Assembly (NCBI RefSeq): GCF_000026105.1
Contig: NC_008027.1
Span: forward strand, 1,628,001-1,692,000
Direction of reading: 5' to 3'
Length of the DNA stretch: 64,000 nt
Source: Pseudomonas entomophila L48
GTDB lineage: Bacteria > Pseudomonadota > Gammaproteobacteria > Pseudomonadales > Pseudomonadaceae
How positions within the stretch are numbered: the stretch's first letter is position 1; each line of letters begins with the position of its first letter. A program made the translations under genes and the position numbers. The notes under the pieces are model-generated. The model made no database searches. It was given only the letters and a program-made list of their open reading frames with translations, and was not told where the DNA came from. Positions 26,260-37,638 of this stretch are shown here, in pieces.

Positions 26260-26655
26260 ATGCAAAAGATCGACAAGACACTGGAAGAGTGGCGCGCCAT
26301 GCTCGACCCCGCCCAGTACCAGGTGTGCCGCCTGAAGGGCACCGAGCGGCCGTTCAGCGGCAAGTACAACAGTGAACGCCGCGATGGCGTCTACCATTGC
26401 ATCTGCTGCGACCTGCCGCTGTTCGACTCGAAGGCCAAGTTCGACTCCGGTTGCGGTTGGCCGAGCTTCTACGAACCCATCGAGGAGGCCGCGATGATCG
26501 AGATCCGCGACACCTCCCACGGCATGATCCGCACCGAAGTCACCTGCGCGCAATGCGATGCCCACCTGGGCCACGTATTCCCCGACGGCCCGCCACCGAC
26601 CGGCCTGCGCTACTGCATCAACTCGGTATGCCTGGACCTCAAACCCCGCGATTGA
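26260..26655 (+). CDS. msrB: Peptide-methionine (R)-S-oxide reductase MsrB
   Basis: This 131-residue MsrB repairs the R-epimer of methionine sulfoxide in proteins. The catalytic Cys is in [10 protein letters not shown], and two CxxC zinc pairs are present (CICC in [14 protein letters not shown], and CAQC in [13 protein letters not shown]). The conserved GCGWPSF precedes the active site. A glutathione peroxidase gene follows 12 bases later and is probably co-transcribed. Confidence 0.96.
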   Translation: MQKIDKTLEEWRAMLDPAQYQVCRLKGTERPFSGKYNSERRDGVYHCICCDLPLFDSKAKFDSGCGWPSFYEPIEEAAMIEIRDTSHGMIRTEVTCAQCDAHLGHVFPDGPPPTGLRYCINSVCLDLKPRD

Positions 26656-26667
26656 AGGAGCAAACGC

Positions 26668-27145
26668 ATGGCCGATGCACTGCTGGACATTCCCTGCGTC
26701 ACCCTTTCCGGTGAGCAGAAAGTACTGGGCGACTACGCCGGCAAGGCGTTGCTGGTGGTCAACACCGCCAGCCAGTGCGGCTTCACCCCGCAGTACAAGG
26801 GGCTGGAGCGCCTGTGGCAGGACTACGGCCAGCGTGGCCTGGTGGTGCTGGGCTTCCCTTGCAACCAGTTCGGCAAGCAGGAGCCGGGCGATGCGAAGGA
26901 GATCGCGCAGTTCTGCGAGCTCAATTTCGGCGTGAGCTTCCCGCTGTTTCGCAAGATCGAGGTCAACGGCCCCGGCGCCCACCCGCTGTTCGTCGAGCTC
27001 AAGCGGCGCGCGCCGGGCGTGCTGGGTACGCAGAAGATCAAGTGGAATTTCACCAAGTTCCTGGTCGATCCTGCTAGCGGCAAGGTCACCCGTTTCGGCT
27101 CGACCACCAAGCCCGAGGCGCTGAAGTCGTCCATCGAGGCACTGC

Positions 27146-27156
<11 letters not shown>
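26668..27156 (+). CDS. Glutathione peroxidase (Cys type)
   Basis: The 162-residue protein has the GPx motifs NTASQCGFTPQY (peroxidatic Cys in place of Sec), GFPCNQFGKQEPG (Gln of the triad and a possible resolving Cys) and KWNFTKFLVD (Trp). Bacterial Cys-GPx proteins usually use thioredoxin. It forms a unit with msrB. The last 11 bases overlap the convergent sensor kinase gene. Confidence 0.94.
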
Positions 27157-29458
<2,302 letters not shown>

Positions 29459-29563
29459 GGGTCCCAAGCCGGTTACTTGCTCCGTGCGCTGCGCAAGCAT
29501 AGCCGATCAGCCCTGGCTGCTGGCGGGTCTGTCTGTTCATTTCAGTTGATTGCCGTTGTGGGC

Positions 29564-29621
29564 GGTTCGCCGGCAAGCCGGCTCCTACGCATTCTTGTAG
29601 GAGCCGGCTTGCCGGCGAACC
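29564..29621. repeat. Inverted REP pair
   Basis: Perfect 25-base arms (29564-29588 and 29597-29621) of the GGTTCGCCGGCAAGCC type are separated by 8 bases, between the divergent kinase and DUF815 genes. Confidence 0.92.
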
Positions 29622-29671
29622 AAGCGCACAGCGGCCCTTCAGAGAAACTGAAATCCTTGCTAGGAGCCTCC

Positions 29672-30559
29672 ATGGACGCCCGCCTCAACGCTTTTCTTGA
29701 CCGCGCCGAGTCCGTTCTCGCGCGCCTCGAACCCCTGCTGCCGGCCCCCCGCCCGGACATCGACTGGTCCCGCACCCTCGCCGCCCGCTGGCAGCGTGAC
29801 GGCCGCAGCGGCTACCTGCTGCCGCTGGAGGTCAGCCTCGACATCCGCCTGTCCGACCTGATCGGCGTCGACAAGCAGCGCGACCAGCTGGGCCGCAACA
29901 CCCACCAGTTCATCAACGGCATGCCCGCCAATCACGCCCTGCTGTGGGGCTCGCGCGGCACCGGTAAATCGTCGCTGGTGCGCGCGCTGCTTGCCGAGCA
30001 TGCCGGTGAGGGCCTGCGCCTGATCGAGATCGAGCGCGACCACCTGGCCGACCTGCCGCGGGTGGTCGAGCAACTGCAAAAGCTCGAGCAGCGCTTCATC
30101 CTGTTCTGCGACGACCTGTCGTTCGAGGCCGGGGAGGGTGACTATCGCGTGCTCAAGAGCGTGCTCGACGGCTCGCTCGAACAGGCCCCCGACAATGTGC
30201 TGCTGTACGCCACCTCCAACCGCCGCCACCTGGTGCCGGAGAAGCAGAGCGACAACGAGAACTGGAAGATGGTCGACGGCGAGCTGCACCCCAATGAAGC
30301 GGTGGAGGACAAGATCGCGTTGTCCGACCGTTTCGGCCTGTGGCTGTCGTTCTATCCGTTCTCCCAGGAGCACTTCCTTGATGTGGTCGAGCACTGGATC
30401 GGCCAGTTGGCGCGCCCGGCCGGGTTGCGCTGGCAGCGCACCGAAGAACTCGACATCCTCGCCGTGCGCTGGGCCACCGGCCGCGGCAACCGTAATGGCC
30501 GTTGTGCCTATCAGTTCGCCCGCTACTGGGTCGGGCTGCAATTGCTGGAGCAGAAATAA
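29672..30559 (+). CDS. DUF815 AAA-family ATPase
   Basis: This 295-residue protein has Walker A GSRGTGKSS near residue 95 and Walker B FCDDLSFE near residue 145, followed by sensor 1 YATSNRRHLVP and an Arg-rich C-terminal part (RGNRNGRCAYQFARYW). That is the DUF815 family, AAA proteins of unknown role. TAGGAG lies upstream of the ATG. The next gene starts on the base after its stop, so they form an operon. Confidence 0.88.
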   Translation: MDARLNAFLDRAESVLARLEPLLPAPRPDIDWSRTLAARWQRDGRSGYLLPLEVSLDIRLSDLIGVDKQRDQLGRNTHQFINGMPANHALLWGSRGTGKSSLVRALLAEHAGEGLRLIEIERDHLADLPRVVEQLQKLEQRFILFCDDLSFEAGEGDYRVLKSVLDGSLEQAPDNVLLYATSNRRHLVPEKQSDNENWKMVDGELHPNEAVEDKIALSDRFGLWLSFYPFSQEHFLDVVEHWIGQLARPAGLRWQRTEELDILAVRWATGRGNRNGRCAYQFARYWVGLQLLEQK

Positions 30560-31042
30560 ATGATCGACCTCAACGCCAGTGGCCAGGGCCTCGATGGCTA
30601 CGACCTGCTGGCCGCGCAAGTACAGGCGCTGTTTGCCGACGAGCGCGACTTCATCGCCAATGCCGCACAGTTCTCGGCCTTTCTGTACAACCAGGTGGAC
30701 GACCTGAACTGGGCGGGCTTCTATATCAACCGCAGCGAAGAGCTGGTACTTGGCCCGTTCCAGGGCCAGGTGGCGTGCGTACGCATTCCCTTCAGCCGGG
30801 GCGTGTGCGGCGCCGCGGCGGCCACTCGCACAACCCAGCGGGTCGAGGATGTGCACGCGTTTCCCGGGCATATCGCCTGTGACAGCGCGTCCAACAGCGA
30901 GCTGGTGATTCCGTTGGTAAAGGCGGGCAGGCTGATCGGCGTGCTCGACCTGGACAGCCCGAAGCTGGCGCGCTTCAGCGAAGCCGACCAGGCCGGGCTG
31001 GAGCGGTTGGCGGCGATCTTCCTGGAGTTGACCGACTGCTGA
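30560..31042 (+). CDS. msrC: Free methionine-(R)-sulfoxide reductase (GAF domain)
   Basis: This 160-residue single GAF domain matches fRMsr. The catalytic cysteines lie in RGVCGAAAATRTTQRV and HIACDSASNSE, and LDLDSPKLARFSEAD closes the domain. It reduces free methionine-R-sulfoxide. It abuts the DUF815 gene. Together with msrB and GPx nearby it gives a loose cluster for oxidised-methionine repair. A strong terminator follows. Confidence 0.93.
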   Translation: MIDLNASGQGLDGYDLLAAQVQALFADERDFIANAAQFSAFLYNQVDDLNWAGFYINRSEELVLGPFQGQVACVRIPFSRGVCGAAAATRTTQRVEDVHAFPGHIACDSASNSELVIPLVKAGRLIGVLDLDSPKLARFSEADQAGLERLAAIFLELTDC

Positions 31043-31049
31043 AATGAAG

Positions 31050-31080
31050 AAGGGGCCTGCGAAGGCCCCTTTCTTTTTTT
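31050..31080 (+). terminator. Rho-independent terminator of the DUF815-msrC unit
   Basis: AAGGGGCCT-GCGA-AGGCCCCTT is followed by TCTTTTTTT, 7 bases after the msrC stop. Confidence 0.93.
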
Positions 31081-31086
31081 GTATGG

Positions 31087-31151
31087 CCCTGTTCGCCGGC
31101 AAGCCGGCTCCTACAGATATCGTGTAGGAGCCGGCTTGCCGGCGAACAGGG
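31087..31151. repeat. Inverted REP pair, 29-base arms
   Basis: Arms 31087-31115 and 31123-31151 are perfect reverse complements that extend the REP core by CCCTG at the outer ends. The 7-base spacer is unpaired. The pair sits between convergent genes. Confidence 0.92.
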
Positions 31152-31166
31152 CTTAACTCCGATCAA

Positions 31167-31934
31167 TCAATCGTAGATGACCTTCTTCTTCCAGGTCTCG
31201 TCCTCGTCGGTCTTGAGCCCCTGGGTCAGCGCGTTCTGTTCATCCGCCGCCGGCTCCATCTTGTCCAGCACCTGGGCGTTGGCCCGGGCCAGCAGTTTCT
31301 CCAGATAAGTGAGCTGCTCTTCATATTGCTTCGGCTCAGGCTGCTTGCGCAGATACTGCACGCCACGCTCGAACGCCAGGCGCGCCTGGCCCGGCTGGTT
31401 CTGTTGCAGCGCCTGTTGCCCGAGGTTGTTGAAGAACTCGATGTGCAACATCACCAGGATGTGGCGGATCTCCTTCACCCAGTACTTGCCTTCGTTACTG
31501 GCCAGGAAGCCCTCTTGAGTAGCCCGCACGATCTGGTTGTGCATCAGTTCCAGCAGAAAGCGCACATCTTTGGCCTTGACCTCGGTCTGGATAGGCGAGG
31601 GCGGGTTGCGCACCGGGATCTTGTCGCCCAGGGCGATCAATCCCTCGATCTCGGCAATGCGCGCCTTCAGCTCGCTGCTGTGCTTGTCCAGGGCCAGCTG
31701 GCGCTGGTTGAGGTTCAGCTCCAGGCGGGTGAGCAGCAGTTTCAGCGCCGGGGTCATGAACTGGCCGGGGAAGGTTTCGGTGATCTCGCCACAGCGGCGC
31801 AGGCGGTCGGCCAGCTCGACCTTCAGGCGCGCCCGCTCGAGCTTGCCGTTTTCGACCACATTGTTGAGGTAGCCGATCACGATCAGCAGCGCGATACCCG
31901 CAACGATAAGCAGGGTGATCAGAAGTGGTGTCAC
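31167..31934 (-). CDS. Membrane-anchored coiled-coil protein of unknown function
   Basis: This 255-residue protein has one N-terminal TM helix (LLITLLIVAGIALLIVIGYL, residues 4-23), then a long heptad-rich cytoplasmic part (LERARLKVELADRLRRCGEI; LTRLELNLNQRQLALDKHSS), and a tetratricopeptide-like helix pair near residues 165-205 (NNLGQQALQQNQPGQARLAF). The C-terminus is charged (DEDETWKKKVIYD). It is a conserved Pseudomonas hypothetical as far as I can tell; I know no function. Confidence 0.72.
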   Translation of the reverse strand: MTPLLITLLIVAGIALLIVIGYLNNVVENGKLERARLKVELADRLRRCGEITETFPGQFMTPALKLLLTRLELNLNQRQLALDKHSSELKARIAEIEGLIALGDKIPVRNPPSPIQTEVKAKDVRFLLELMHNQIVRATQEGFLASNEGKYWVKEIRHILVMLHIEFFNNLGQQALQQNQPGQARLAFERGVQYLRKQPEPKQYEEQLTYLEKLLARANAQVLDKMEPAADEQNALTQGLKTDEDETWKKKVIYD

Positions 31935-32211
31935 CGTTAACGCCTCATGAAGAAGTTTTGCATCATTGAGTGTAGTAAGTTCGCCGGGGAGCGAACAGTG
32001 CAGCCTGGCGGACTGGGCCGAGGTGTCTTCCTCGCGGGTTCTCCCGTGCAGTCTATATGTCGGCCGAGGCCTCGATTTCTCAAGGTGGTAGCACTTTGAT
32101 ATGAGCTTGCCGGGCAGCTGTCAGAAAAGCAACGTCAATCCCCGGACGCATCCTGCATCACCGCCTATGAAGACGGGAAGTCATTGATTTAAATAAATTT
32201 CTACAAAGGGG
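31935..32211. other. Intergenic stretch before the tRNA array
   Basis: I see no gene here. It must hold the promoter of the minus-strand gene ending at 31934, but no clear -35/-10 pair stands out. The sequence becomes AT-rich from about 32185 where the tRNA promoter begins. Confidence 0.6.
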
Positions 32212-32240
32212 TTGACGGCTTCTCAAGGCATCCATAGAAT
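32212..32240 (+). promoter_or_regulatory. Promoter of the tRNA operon
   Basis: TTGACG (32212-32217) and TAGAAT (32235-32240) are 17 bases apart and followed by a GC-rich discriminator GCGCGCC, as is usual for stringently controlled stable-RNA promoters. Transcription would start near 32247, about 55 bases before the first tRNA. Confidence 0.88.
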
Positions 32241-32301
32241 GCGCGCCACTTGCAGCGTAAAGCACACAGCGAAACGCGGCAGGGAGTGAATGTTGTAGCG
32301 T

Positions 32302-32377
32302 GTCCCCTTCGTCTAGTGGCCTAGGACACCGCCCTTTCACGGCGGTAACAGGGGTTCGAGTCCCCTAGGGGACGCCA
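32302..32377 (+). tRNA. tRNA-Glu (anticodon TTC), first copy
   Basis: The 76-base sequence has the cloverleaf arms GTCCCCT/AGGGGAC, anticodon loop CTTTCAC and T-arm GGTTCGAGTCC, and encodes its own CCA end. Confidence 0.97.
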
Positions 32378-32379
32378 AT

Positions 32380-32455
<76 letters not shown>

Positions 32456-32547
32456 GTTTCTCCGGCACTGCTTCGGCAGGGCAGGAAAAGAAAATCCAGG
32501 CTGAATCGCGAGGTTCATGATCTGGTGCGCTGAAAAGCGTTGGGTTT

Positions 32548-32623
32548 GTCCCCTTCGTCTAGTGGCCTAGGACACCGCCCTTTCACGGCGGTAACAGGGG
32601 TTCGAGTCCCCTAGGGGACGCCA
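32548..32623 (+). tRNA. tRNA-Glu (anticodon TTC), second copy
   Basis: It is identical in sequence to the copy at 32302. The spacer before it (92 bases) contains no separate promoter that I can see. Confidence 0.97.
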
Positions 32624-32626
32624 TTT

Positions 32627-32702
<76 letters not shown>

Positions 32703-32784
32703 GTTTAAACGGCGTCGTTCTTGACGGTGCAGGTGGTGAAGGTCTAAATGGCGCTTCACGCCGAATGCGGTAAAGCTTCACCCT

Positions 32785-32860
<76 letters not shown>

Positions 32861-32865
32861 AATCG

Positions 32866-32899
32866 AAAACGTCGCTCATTTGAGCGACGTTTTTTTTTT
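32866..32899 (+). terminator. Terminator of the tRNA operon
   Basis: AAAACGTCGCTCA-TT-TGAGCGACGTTTT plus a long T run lies directly after the last tRNA. Confidence 0.94.
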
Positions 32900-32965
32900 G
32901 CTCGCGATTTGGGTTATAAGACCTGTGTCGAGGGGGTGGCTGACTATTCATGTGGAAGGATTTTC

Positions 32966-34189
32966 ATGAAAGATAATCAGGTCTTTAGGTATCTCGTAAG
33001 CCTGCTTAGTGGGGTCTATGCAGTCGCGGCGGCAATTTTCCATAAGCTCTGCAAATTTCTGGCAAGTGGCGTAGGCGCATTCCTTGTTGCCCTGAGTGGG
33101 GTTGCTGGAGCTGCATTGGTTTCGATCTATAGCAGTACCATCGTCAAACAGATTGATTATGTATTGTTTTCAGGGGAAGAAACTTCTTTAGATGAGCTGA
33201 CTGTAGCGTCAGCAGTGTCATTAGCAGCCGTCATACTGATCATGTTGCGTGAATTTGGCTTGGCAGAGTCTGCTCGGCGGCGCGAGCGGCAATTGGATCT
33301 GCAGCATGCTCAGATGGGAGAGCAATTGACGAGCATGCCGCCAAAGTCGTTTTTGAGTTTATACGCTGAGGCAGTAAAAAATACAGGTTTGTTGCGAAGT
33401 ATAAGTAAGGTTCAGCTTAAAGAAAGAAAAGCTGATGGAGAGGTTCTTATAAAGCGCATGCGGGTAATCATGAACACCATACTGAGCCTCGCTCGCTCAT
33501 GGGATGGTGTATCCCGGGAGAATCAGGCAATTGTATATCGATCTAATTTTATGATCGCGCTCACCTCCTCTAGCCTGAAGAAGGGAGGGAGTGGAGAGGG
33601 TGGGATTCCAGATATTTTAAAAACTTCCAAGTTTTTTCTACATGATCAGAATTACTCATCCTTGATAGAGCGCTGTGATGGCGTGTTATTATTGGTTGAT
33701 AACCAATTGTCCACTTCATCTCTGGTAGCGGATGATGGGCCGGATCAAGATATTCAGCCTATTTGCTTCCCTTATTCGCTACGCAGGCCAGGAGTTCGGG
33801 CGAGCATGGCTAATCACCCTAACATTCCTGGTGCTCCGGAGGCTGCTGCCAGCGGATCTGCACAATATTTGGGGCAAACGGGAAGAATAATACAGGGTTG
33901 GCTTGAGTCGGTCGATGATACCAATCCCCATATAACGCGAGATTACAAGGATCGTGTTGGCAGCTATTATCTCAATCGTGATGAGGCGCAATCTCTGCTC
34001 GCTATTCCAATTAAGTATGATGACCGCCTGTTGGGGGTTTTAAATATTTACAGAAATGACTCTCGAATACTGTTCAATGAGAATCGCAGTGATCAATTTG
34101 TAACATTGTTGGAGCCGATTTGCTATCAATTGGCAAAAATGCTAACGTTGATTGTATCGGAGTCCTCTGGTAAGGAGGAAGCTAAATGA
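32966..34189 (+). CDS. Two-TM protein with C-terminal GAF-like domain, function unknown
   Basis: The ATG at 32966 with GGAAGGA upstream gives 407 residues. Hydrophobic segments lie near residues 30-52 (FLASGVGAFLVALSGVAGAA) and 78-95 (LTVASAVSLAAVILIML). A basic helical linker rich in Arg and Lys follows. The last 80 residues (QSLLAIPIKYDDRLLGVLNI; FNENRSDQFVTLLEPICYQL) have the pattern of the end of a GAF domain. Codon use and base content are clearly AT-richer than in the neighbouring core genes. It overlaps the next gene by ATGA. It looks like a membrane-bound small-molecule sensor or effector acquired behind a tRNA array; a defence role is a guess from context only. Confidence 0.6.
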   Translation: MKDNQVFRYLVSLLSGVYAVAAAIFHKLCKFLASGVGAFLVALSGVAGAALVSIYSSTIVKQIDYVLFSGEETSLDELTVASAVSLAAVILIMLREFGLAESARRRERQLDLQHAQMGEQLTSMPPKSFLSLYAEAVKNTGLLRSISKVQLKERKADGEVLIKRMRVIMNTILSLARSWDGVSRENQAIVYRSNFMIALTSSSLKKGGSGEGGIPDILKTSKFFLHDQNYSSLIERCDGVLLLVDNQLSTSSLVADDGPDQDIQPICFPYSLRRPGVRASMANHPNIPGAPEAAASGSAQYLGQTGRIIQGWLESVDDTNPHITRDYKDRVGSYYLNRDEAQSLLAIPIKYDDRLLGVLNIYRNDSRILFNENRSDQFVTLLEPICYQLAKMLTLIVSESSGKEEAK

Positions 34190-34383
34190 AGCTTCATGAA
34201 ATATTTGCCTACACGGCTGATGAAGTGGCTGAGCAGCTTGATAATGAATTTGTCAAGATTTCGCAGGTTGATGAATTGGCTCGAAAAATGTCAGATTTGT
34301 CATGGAAGACCTTGCAAGGCGAAGATGCAGGCATAGAGATTGTCCACGTCCAAGTCGTGGGTCGAGCGTTGCATCGAGATTGA
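34186..34383 (+). CDS. Small 65-residue protein coupled to the GAF-like gene
   Basis: The ATG at 34186 overlaps the previous stop, and AAGGAGGAA lies upstream, so translation is coupled and likely strong. The protein is mostly helical (YTADEVAEQLDNEFVKISQV; LARKMSDLSWKTL) with an acidic N-terminal half and no TM segment. I recognise no family. A terminator follows at once, which closes a two-gene operon. Confidence 0.6.
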   Translation: MKLHEIFAYTADEVAEQLDNEFVKISQVDELARKMSDLSWKTLQGEDAGIEIVHVQVVGRALHRD

Positions 34384-34389
34384 CACCTT

Positions 34390-34422
34390 AAAAAAAGCCG
34401 CTCGTGTGAGCGGCTTTTTTTT
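34390..34422. terminator. Bidirectional terminator closing the two-gene cassette
   Basis: An A7 run, GCCGCTC-GTGT-GAGCGGC and a T8 run lie between convergent genes, so it can serve both strands. Confidence 0.92.
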
Positions 34423-34429
34423 GCGCGGA

Positions 34430-34840
34430 TTATTGCTCTGACGGTGTGCCGGGATTGCCAAGTGCTTGTTTTTCCATGTTCCAGTTGAACGGCTCACCAT
34501 TCTGCTCTGCTTCATAGCGGCGCTCTTCCAGGCGCTGGTACAGGTCGAGCTCTTCGTCGGGCATGAAGTGCAGGCAGTCGCCGCCGAAGAACCACAGCAG
34601 GTCGCGTGGTACCAGGTGGGCGATCTGCGGATAGCGCTGGATTACCTGGCAGATCAGATCCTGGCCCAGGTACTGGCTTTCCAGCGGGTCCTGCGGCAGC
34701 AGGGTCAGCAGCTCGTCGAAGCGCTCGAGGAACAGGGCGTGGCTTTCCTCCGGCACCTGTTCGGCTTCACCCAGTGCGGCCAGGATGGTGCGCAGGTGGT
34801 TGAGCAGTTGCAGGTGGTATTCCAGGTGGGGGTTGGCCAT
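34430..34840 (-). CDS. Conserved hypothetical (PA2817-like)
   Basis: The ATG at 34840 (MANPHLEYHLQLLNHLRTIL) with GAGGAGCG upstream gives 136 residues. It is helical and acidic, without TM segments: VPEESHALFLERFDELLTLL, then LVPRDLLWFFGGDCLHFMPD. From memory this family stands between a tRNA array and an acyl-CoA dehydrogenase in other Pseudomonas too, the order seen here. The function is unknown. Confidence 0.75.
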   Translation of the reverse strand: MANPHLEYHLQLLNHLRTILAALGEAEQVPEESHALFLERFDELLTLLPQDPLESQYLGQDLICQVIQRYPQIAHLVPRDLLWFFGGDCLHFMPDEELDLYQRLEERRYEAEQNGEPFNWNMEKQALGNPGTPSEQ

Positions 34841-34908
34841 GGGGCGCTCCTCGGTGTGGTTGAAACGGGCGCGGAGTATACGCCGGTTCAAGCGAGGGTG
34901 GGGCCTCT

Positions 34909-34985
34909 TGTAGGAGCCAGCTTGCTGGCGAACCGGCCCGTGCGCTTGGCTTGAGGGTGGTTCGCCAGCAAGGCTGGCTCCTACA
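34909..34985. repeat. Inverted REP pair (GCCAGC variant)
   Basis: The arms TGTAGGAGCCAGCTTGCTGG and GGTTCGCCAGCAAGGCTGGC face each other about 25 bases apart. Confidence 0.88.
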
Positions 34986-34993
34986 GGGAGCGG

Positions 34994-37441
34994 TTATCGG
35001 ATCGAGCCGGGTGTCGGGCGCAATTGCTCCTTGTCGAAGGCATCGACATCGATCACCGTCCGTCGGGCTTTTTCGGCGTCATGCAGGCGCTGTGCTTCGG
35101 AAGGCTGCAGGATCCCAGCTTCCAGGGCCGCATCGATCGGCGATTGACCCGGCGTTGGTCGCACCTTGCCTTCCTTGATGCCCTGGTGCAGCGTTTTGTG
35201 CAGTGGCGCGACTTCGGCCAGCAGGTCGCTGGCCTGTTGCAACGCTGCGACTGGATCTCCATCAGTTTCAGGCCTGTAGCAACCCGCCAGCAGCTCTTCC
35301 AGGGCCGGATCACCCTTGTGCCTGCCAATCAGCCCGGCCACCTCGGCATCCAACTCATCGCTTGGTCCCGTGTGGCGGCGACCGAAGGGGAATACCAGCA
35401 CCCGCAAGGCGCAGCCGATGAAGCGGTTGGGGAAGTTGTCGAGCAGCGCGTCCAGCGCCTTCTCGGCCTGGCCGAGGCTTTCTTCAAGCGCCCAGCGCAG
35501 CAGTGGCCGCATGTGCTCGGGCGAGCCCAGGTCGTGGTAGCGCTTGAGCGCGGCGCTGGACAGGTAGAGGTAGCTCAGTACATCGCCCAGGCGCGCACTG
35601 AGGCGCTCGCGGCGCTTGAGTGCGCCGCCTAGCAGCATCATCGACAGGTCGGCCAGCAGGGCAAAGGCAGCCGCCTGGCGGTTGAGGGCGCGGAAGTAGC
35701 CCTGGCTCAAGGCATCGCCCGGGACTTTCTCGAAATGACCCAACCCCAGGCCCAGCACCAGGGTGCTGGCGGCGTTGCCGGCGGCGAAGAGGATGTGCTG
35801 CATCAGCAGGTCGTCGAACTCCTTCAGGGCCTGCTCGTGATCCTCGCGCCCGGCCAGGGACATTTCCCTGAGCACGAACGGGTGGCAGCGGATAGCACCC
35901 TGGCCGAAGATCATCAGGTTGCGCGACAGGATATTGGCCCCCTCGACGGTGATGAAGATCGGCGCCACCTGCCAGTTGCGGCCCAGGTAGTTGTTCGGGC
36001 CCATGATGATGCCCTTGCCGCCGTGCACGTCCATGGCGTGCTGGATGCACTCGCGGCCGCGCTCGGTGAGGTGGTACTTGAGGATTGCCGACAGCACCGA
36101 GGGCTTTTCGCCCAGGTCGACGGCCTTGGCGGTGAGCAGGCGGGCGCTGTCCATCAGCCAGGCGTTGCCGCCGATGCGCGCCAGGGATTCCTGGATGCCC
36201 TCGAACGCGGCCAGGGGCACGTTGAACTGTTCGCGGATGCTGGCGTACTGGCCGGTCACCAGGCTGGTGTACTTGGCCGCGCCCGTGCCGACGGCGGGCA
36301 GGGAGATCGAGCGGCCCACCGACAGGCAGTTCATCAGCATCATCCAGCCCTTGCCGAGCATCGGCTGGCCGCCGATCAGCGCGTCCAGCGGTACGAACAC
36401 GTCCTTGCCGCTGTTGGGGCCGTTCATGAACGCGGCGCCCATGGGCAGGTGGCGCTTGCCGATCTCGACGCCTGGAGTGTCGGTGGGGATCAGTGCCAGG
36501 CTGATGCCCAGATCGACCTCTTCGCCGAGCAGATGGTCCGGGTCGTAGGCCTTGAAGGCCAGGCCCAGCAAGGTGGCCACGGGGCCCAGGGTGATGTAGC
36601 GCTTCTCCCAGTTCAGGCGCAGGCCGATGACTTCTTCACCCTGCCATTGGCCTTTGCAGACGATCCCTGTGTCGGGCATGGCGCCGGCGTCGGAACCGGC
36701 CAGGGGGCCGGTGAGGGCGAAGCAGGGGATTTCTTCGCCACGGGCCAGGCGCGGCAGGTAGTGGTTGCGCTGCGTGTCGGTGCCGTAGTGCAGCAGCAGT
36801 TCGGCCGGGCCCAGCGAGTTGGGCACCATTACCGTGGAAGCCAGGTCGCCGGAGCGGGTGGCCAGTTTCATGGCCACCTGCGAATGGGCGTAGGCGGAGA
36901 AGCCTTTGCCGCCGTACTCTTTCGGGATGATCAGGGCAAAGAAACCGTGCTGCTTGATGTGCTCCCAGGCTTGGGGTGGCAGGTCGAGGTCCTGGCCGAT
37001 CTGCCAGTCGCTGACCATGGCACACAAGGCTTCGGTAGGGCCGTCGATGAAGGCCTGTTCCTCTTCGGTGAGCTTGGGTGCGGGGTAGTCGAGCAGGGTG
37101 TTCCAGTCCGGGCGGCCGCTGAACAGGTGGCCGTCCCACCACACGGTGCCGGCGTCGATGGCTTCGCGCTCGGTCTGCGACATGGGCGGCAGGGTGCGCT
37201 GGAACCAGTTGAACACCGGGGCGGTGAACACCTTGCGCCGCCACTCGGGCAGGGCGACGAAGGCGACCTTGATGGCGATGATCACCCAGATGAGGGTCAG
37301 CAGCCAGCCGGGGGCATGGCTGAAGAGCCCCATCAGCACTGTGTAGGCGGCCATCGCCGCGAGAATCTGCAACGGCGCCAGGCGCCGGTGCGTGAGGTAC
37401 GCGGCGCCGAGCACCAGAACCAGCAACCACAACAGCAACAT
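34994..37441 (-). CDS. fadE: Acyl-CoA dehydrogenase (FadE type)
   Basis: This 815-residue protein has the FadE layout: an N-terminal membrane helix (MLLLWLLVLVLGAAYL), an acyl-CoA dehydrogenase core (GFFALIIPKEYGGKGFSAYA; CFALTGPLAGSDAGAMPDTG), FAD contacts, the region QHAMDVHGGKGIIMGPNNYLG split across the active site, and a long C-terminal domain (to LRPTPGSIR). It catalyses the first dehydrogenation of fatty-acid beta-oxidation. It is about twice the size of ordinary acyl-CoA dehydrogenases, as is normal for FadE. Confidence 0.92.
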   Translation of the reverse strand: MLLLWLLVLVLGAAYLTHRRLAPLQILAAMAAYTVLMGLFSHAPGWLLTLIWVIIAIKVAFVALPEWRRKVFTAPVFNWFQRTLPPMSQTEREAIDAGTVWWDGHLFSGRPDWNTLLDYPAPKLTEEEQAFIDGPTEALCAMVSDWQIGQDLDLPPQAWEHIKQHGFFALIIPKEYGGKGFSAYAHSQVAMKLATRSGDLASTVMVPNSLGPAELLLHYGTDTQRNHYLPRLARGEEIPCFALTGPLAGSDAGAMPDTGIVCKGQWQGEEVIGLRLNWEKRYITLGPVATLLGLAFKAYDPDHLLGEEVDLGISLALIPTDTPGVEIGKRHLPMGAAFMNGPNSGKDVFVPLDALIGGQPMLGKGWMMLMNCLSVGRSISLPAVGTGAAKYTSLVTGQYASIREQFNVPLAAFEGIQESLARIGGNAWLMDSARLLTAKAVDLGEKPSVLSAILKYHLTERGRECIQHAMDVHGGKGIIMGPNNYLGRNWQVAPIFITVEGANILSRNLMIFGQGAIRCHPFVLREMSLAGREDHEQALKEFDDLLMQHILFAAGNAASTLVLGLGLGHFEKVPGDALSQGYFRALNRQAAAFALLADLSMMLLGGALKRRERLSARLGDVLSYLYLSSAALKRYHDLGSPEHMRPLLRWALEESLGQAEKALDALLDNFPNRFIGCALRVLVFPFGRRHTGPSDELDAEVAGLIGRHKGDPALEELLAGCYRPETDGDPVAALQQASDLLAEVAPLHKTLHQGIKEGKVRPTPGQSPIDAALEAGILQPSEAQRLHDAEKARRTVIDVDAFDKEQLRPTPGSIR

Positions 37442-37536
37442 AATCCTTTCTCCTTGGACACGGGGCGTATGGCCGACCCACAGAGCTTAGACGCGCCGGG
37501 GCGGATGGCCTGCCTGGCAGATGACACGGCGGGGCG

Positions 37537-37625
37537 CTTGTAGGGGCGGATTCATCCGCGATGCATGCGCCGCGGTGCATGGCATCGGACGTGCCGGTGA
37601 TCGCGGATGAATCCGCTCCTACAAG
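37537..37625. repeat. Inverted REP pair (GGATTCATCC type)
   Basis: Arms 37537-37562 and 37600-37625 carry CGGATTCATCCGCGAT and its reverse complement, with one mismatch (GGGG against CTCC). It fills most of the gap between the dehydrogenase and the GST gene. Confidence 0.88.
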
Positions 37626-37638
37626 GGCCGTCTGCTGA

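Noticed and set aside
35735..37543. Plus-strand open frame of 602 codons opposite fadE
   Set aside because: It lies entirely antisense to the acyl-CoA dehydrogenase, is rich in Gln, His and Gly as expected of an antisense frame, and has no recognisable domain.
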